From: Nocardioides oleivorans
GTDB lineage: Bacteria; Actinomycetota; Actinomycetes; Propionibacteriales; Nocardioidaceae
Assembly: GCF_004137255.1 (NCBI RefSeq)
Contig: NZ_SDWT01000002.1
Span: forward strand, 124,001 to 188,000
Direction: 5' to 3'
DNA: 64,000 nucleotides
Shown here: positions 63,193 to 64,000 of the stretch, in pieces
How positions within the stretch are numbered: position 1 is the stretch's first letter
Layout of the letters: every line of letters begins with the position of its first letter
Translations under genes and position numbers: made by a program
The notes under the pieces: model-generated
Told to the model about the DNA's origin: nothing
Databases searched by the model: none
The model's input: only the letters and a program-made list of their open reading frames with translations

Positions 63193-64000
63193 CTACTGCC
63201 CGCTGTCGACGGTGACCGAGTCGAACTCCTCCGCGGTCAGCGGGCTCGGCACGACGCCGTCGACGCCCGGGCCGACGACGAGCGCCGGCGGCGAGTGGCT
63301 GATCGGCAGGCCCGGGAGGTAGTTCTCCATGATCTGCTGGTTGATCTCCTCGAACGCCGCGGCGCGCTCGTCCTCGTCGACGACGGCGTCCGCCGACTTG
63401 AGGTCGTCGGCCAGCTGCTTGCCCCACGGCATGCCCTTGGTGCCGAAGTCGTTCTCCTTCAGGTTGCCGAAGAACGTCCCGATGAAGTTGTAGGGCGAGT
63501 CGTAGTCACCGGTCCAGCCGAGGATGTACGCGTCGTAGCGACCTGCGGTCACGTTGTCGAGGTAGCCACCGTTCCAGGACGCGGTCTTCACGTTGACCTT
63601 GATGCCGACGGCCTCGAGGTCGGTGCGCAGCGCCTCGTAGATCTTCTCCGGGTCCGGCATGTAGGGCCGGCTCACCTCGGTCGGGTAGGCGAAGGTGAGC
63701 TCCATGCCCTCGGCGCCGGCCTCGGCGAGCAGCCGCTTGGCCTCGTCGGGGTCGTAGGCGTACGGCTCGAGGCTGGTGTTGTAGCCGCTGACCGTGTCGG
63801 GCATGAACTGCGTGGCCACCGTGGCGCCCTCGGGCAGCTGGGTCTGCACCAGCTGGTCGCGGTTGAGCGCGTGGTAGAGCGCCTGGCGGACCTGGGGGTC
63901 CTTCAGCTGCGAGTTCGCGCCGTCGAGGTTGAAGCCGAGGTAGAGGATGTTGAACGCGTCGCGGATCTCGACGCTGTTGCCGTCGTCCTCGAGCCCCTGC
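63193..64000 (-). CDS. Peptide/nickel-type ABC substrate-binding protein, C-terminal part
   Basis: The frame is open at the right edge of the window, so only the last 268 residues are visible. The family 5 extracellular binding-protein pattern is clear: DPQVRQALYHALNRDQLV, ATVATQFMPDTVSGYNTSLE, YDPDEAKRLLAEAG and YDAYILGWTGDYDSPYNFIG. It binds oligopeptides, nickel complexes or opines for the OppBCDF-like components encoded downstream. The signal peptide must lie outside the window. Confidence 0.88.
   Translation of the reverse strand, partial: QGLEDDGNSVEIRDAFNILYLGFNLDGANSQLKDPQVRQALYHALNRDQLVQTQLPEGATVATQFMPDTVSGYNTSLEPYAYDPDEAKRLLAEAGAEGMELTFAYPTEVSRPYMPDPEKIYEALRTDLEAVGIKVNVKTASWNGGYLDNVTAGRYDAYILGWTGDYDSPYNFIGTFFGNLKENDFGTKGMPWGKQLADDLKSADAVVDEDERAAAFEEINQQIMENYLPGLPISHSPPALVVGPGVDGVVPSPLTAEEFDSVTVDSGQ

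Overview
The window is a GC-rich chromosomal segment of an actinobacterium. It carries a complete Pup-proteasome locus, RbpA, a twin-arginine translocase, a polyprenol-phosphate mannose synthase next to an apolipoprotein N-acyltransferase, frequent GTG starts and many 1-4 bp stop/start overlaps. Gene content and the style of the intergenic repeats point to Nocardioides or another member of the Nocardioidaceae. This placement is an inference; no 16S rRNA is present. I saw no tRNA or rRNA gene, CRISPR array, prophage or transposase.

Layout. 0-7.3 kb: the C-terminal part of a HelD/HelR-like RNA polymerase recycling ATPase, homocysteine S-methyltransferase, an Nei2-type DNA glycosylase, a short UvrA paralogue, a PNPOx-family protein, an SRPBCC protein, a cupin and a decayed maltokinase-cap-like gene. 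7.3-17.3 kb: a nearly gap-free catabolic cluster with a ROK regulator, a sulfonate/sulfate-ester-type ABC importer, two cytoplasmic sulfatases, their formylglycine-generating enzyme and a secreted GH43 glycosidase. 17.3-26 kb: a YcaQ-like DNA glycosylase, a small Cys-rich protein, a PhoD-type phosphatase coupled to a zinc alcohol dehydrogenase, an XRE-MurA fusion behind a perfect dyad, a repeat-filled spacer, a glycerophosphodiesterase and a UMF1-type transporter. 26-29.5 kb: rbpA behind a SigR-like promoter, then lnt-ppm1-fxsA. 29.8-35.3 kb: a lysine catabolic operon (kdd-kamD-kamE-kal) with a divergent kamA. 35.3-36.5 kb: an AbiEi/PD-(D/E)XK-like gene bracketed by 74-bp imperfect inverted repeats, followed by an Lrp regulator. 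37-58.9 kb: a block in the order of Mycobacterium tuberculosis Rv2090-Rv2119: 5'-3' exonuclease, helY, a lipid kinase, tatC, tatA, pafC, pafB, FKBP, pafA, prcA, prcB, pup, dop, arc/mpa, trmI, a site-2 protease and a RecB-like nuclease. 58.9-64 kb: an oppABCDF-like peptide importer running off the right end.

How the genes work together. Dop deamidates the C-terminal Gln of Pup, PafA ligates Pup to substrates, and ARC/Mpa feeds them to the PrcAB core. PafB and PafC activate DNA-damage promoters, and a near-consensus PafBC-type promoter (TGTCGGTG-N8-TATCGT) sits directly before the RecB-like nuclease in the same window. KamA, KamDE, Kdd and Kal cover four of the five steps from lysine to crotonyl-CoA; the cleavage enzyme Kce is not here. 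The sulfatase cluster looks like import of a small sulfated or sulfonated compound followed by intracellular sulfate release.

Points that most deserve checking are the inverted-repeat-bracketed gene at 35.3-36.5 kb, the PafBC-like and SigR-like promoters, the XRE-MurA gene with its own dyad, the importer/sulfatase/FGE cluster, the C7 homopolymer frameshift in the site-2 protease, and the truncated pseudogene at 6.9-7.3 kb.
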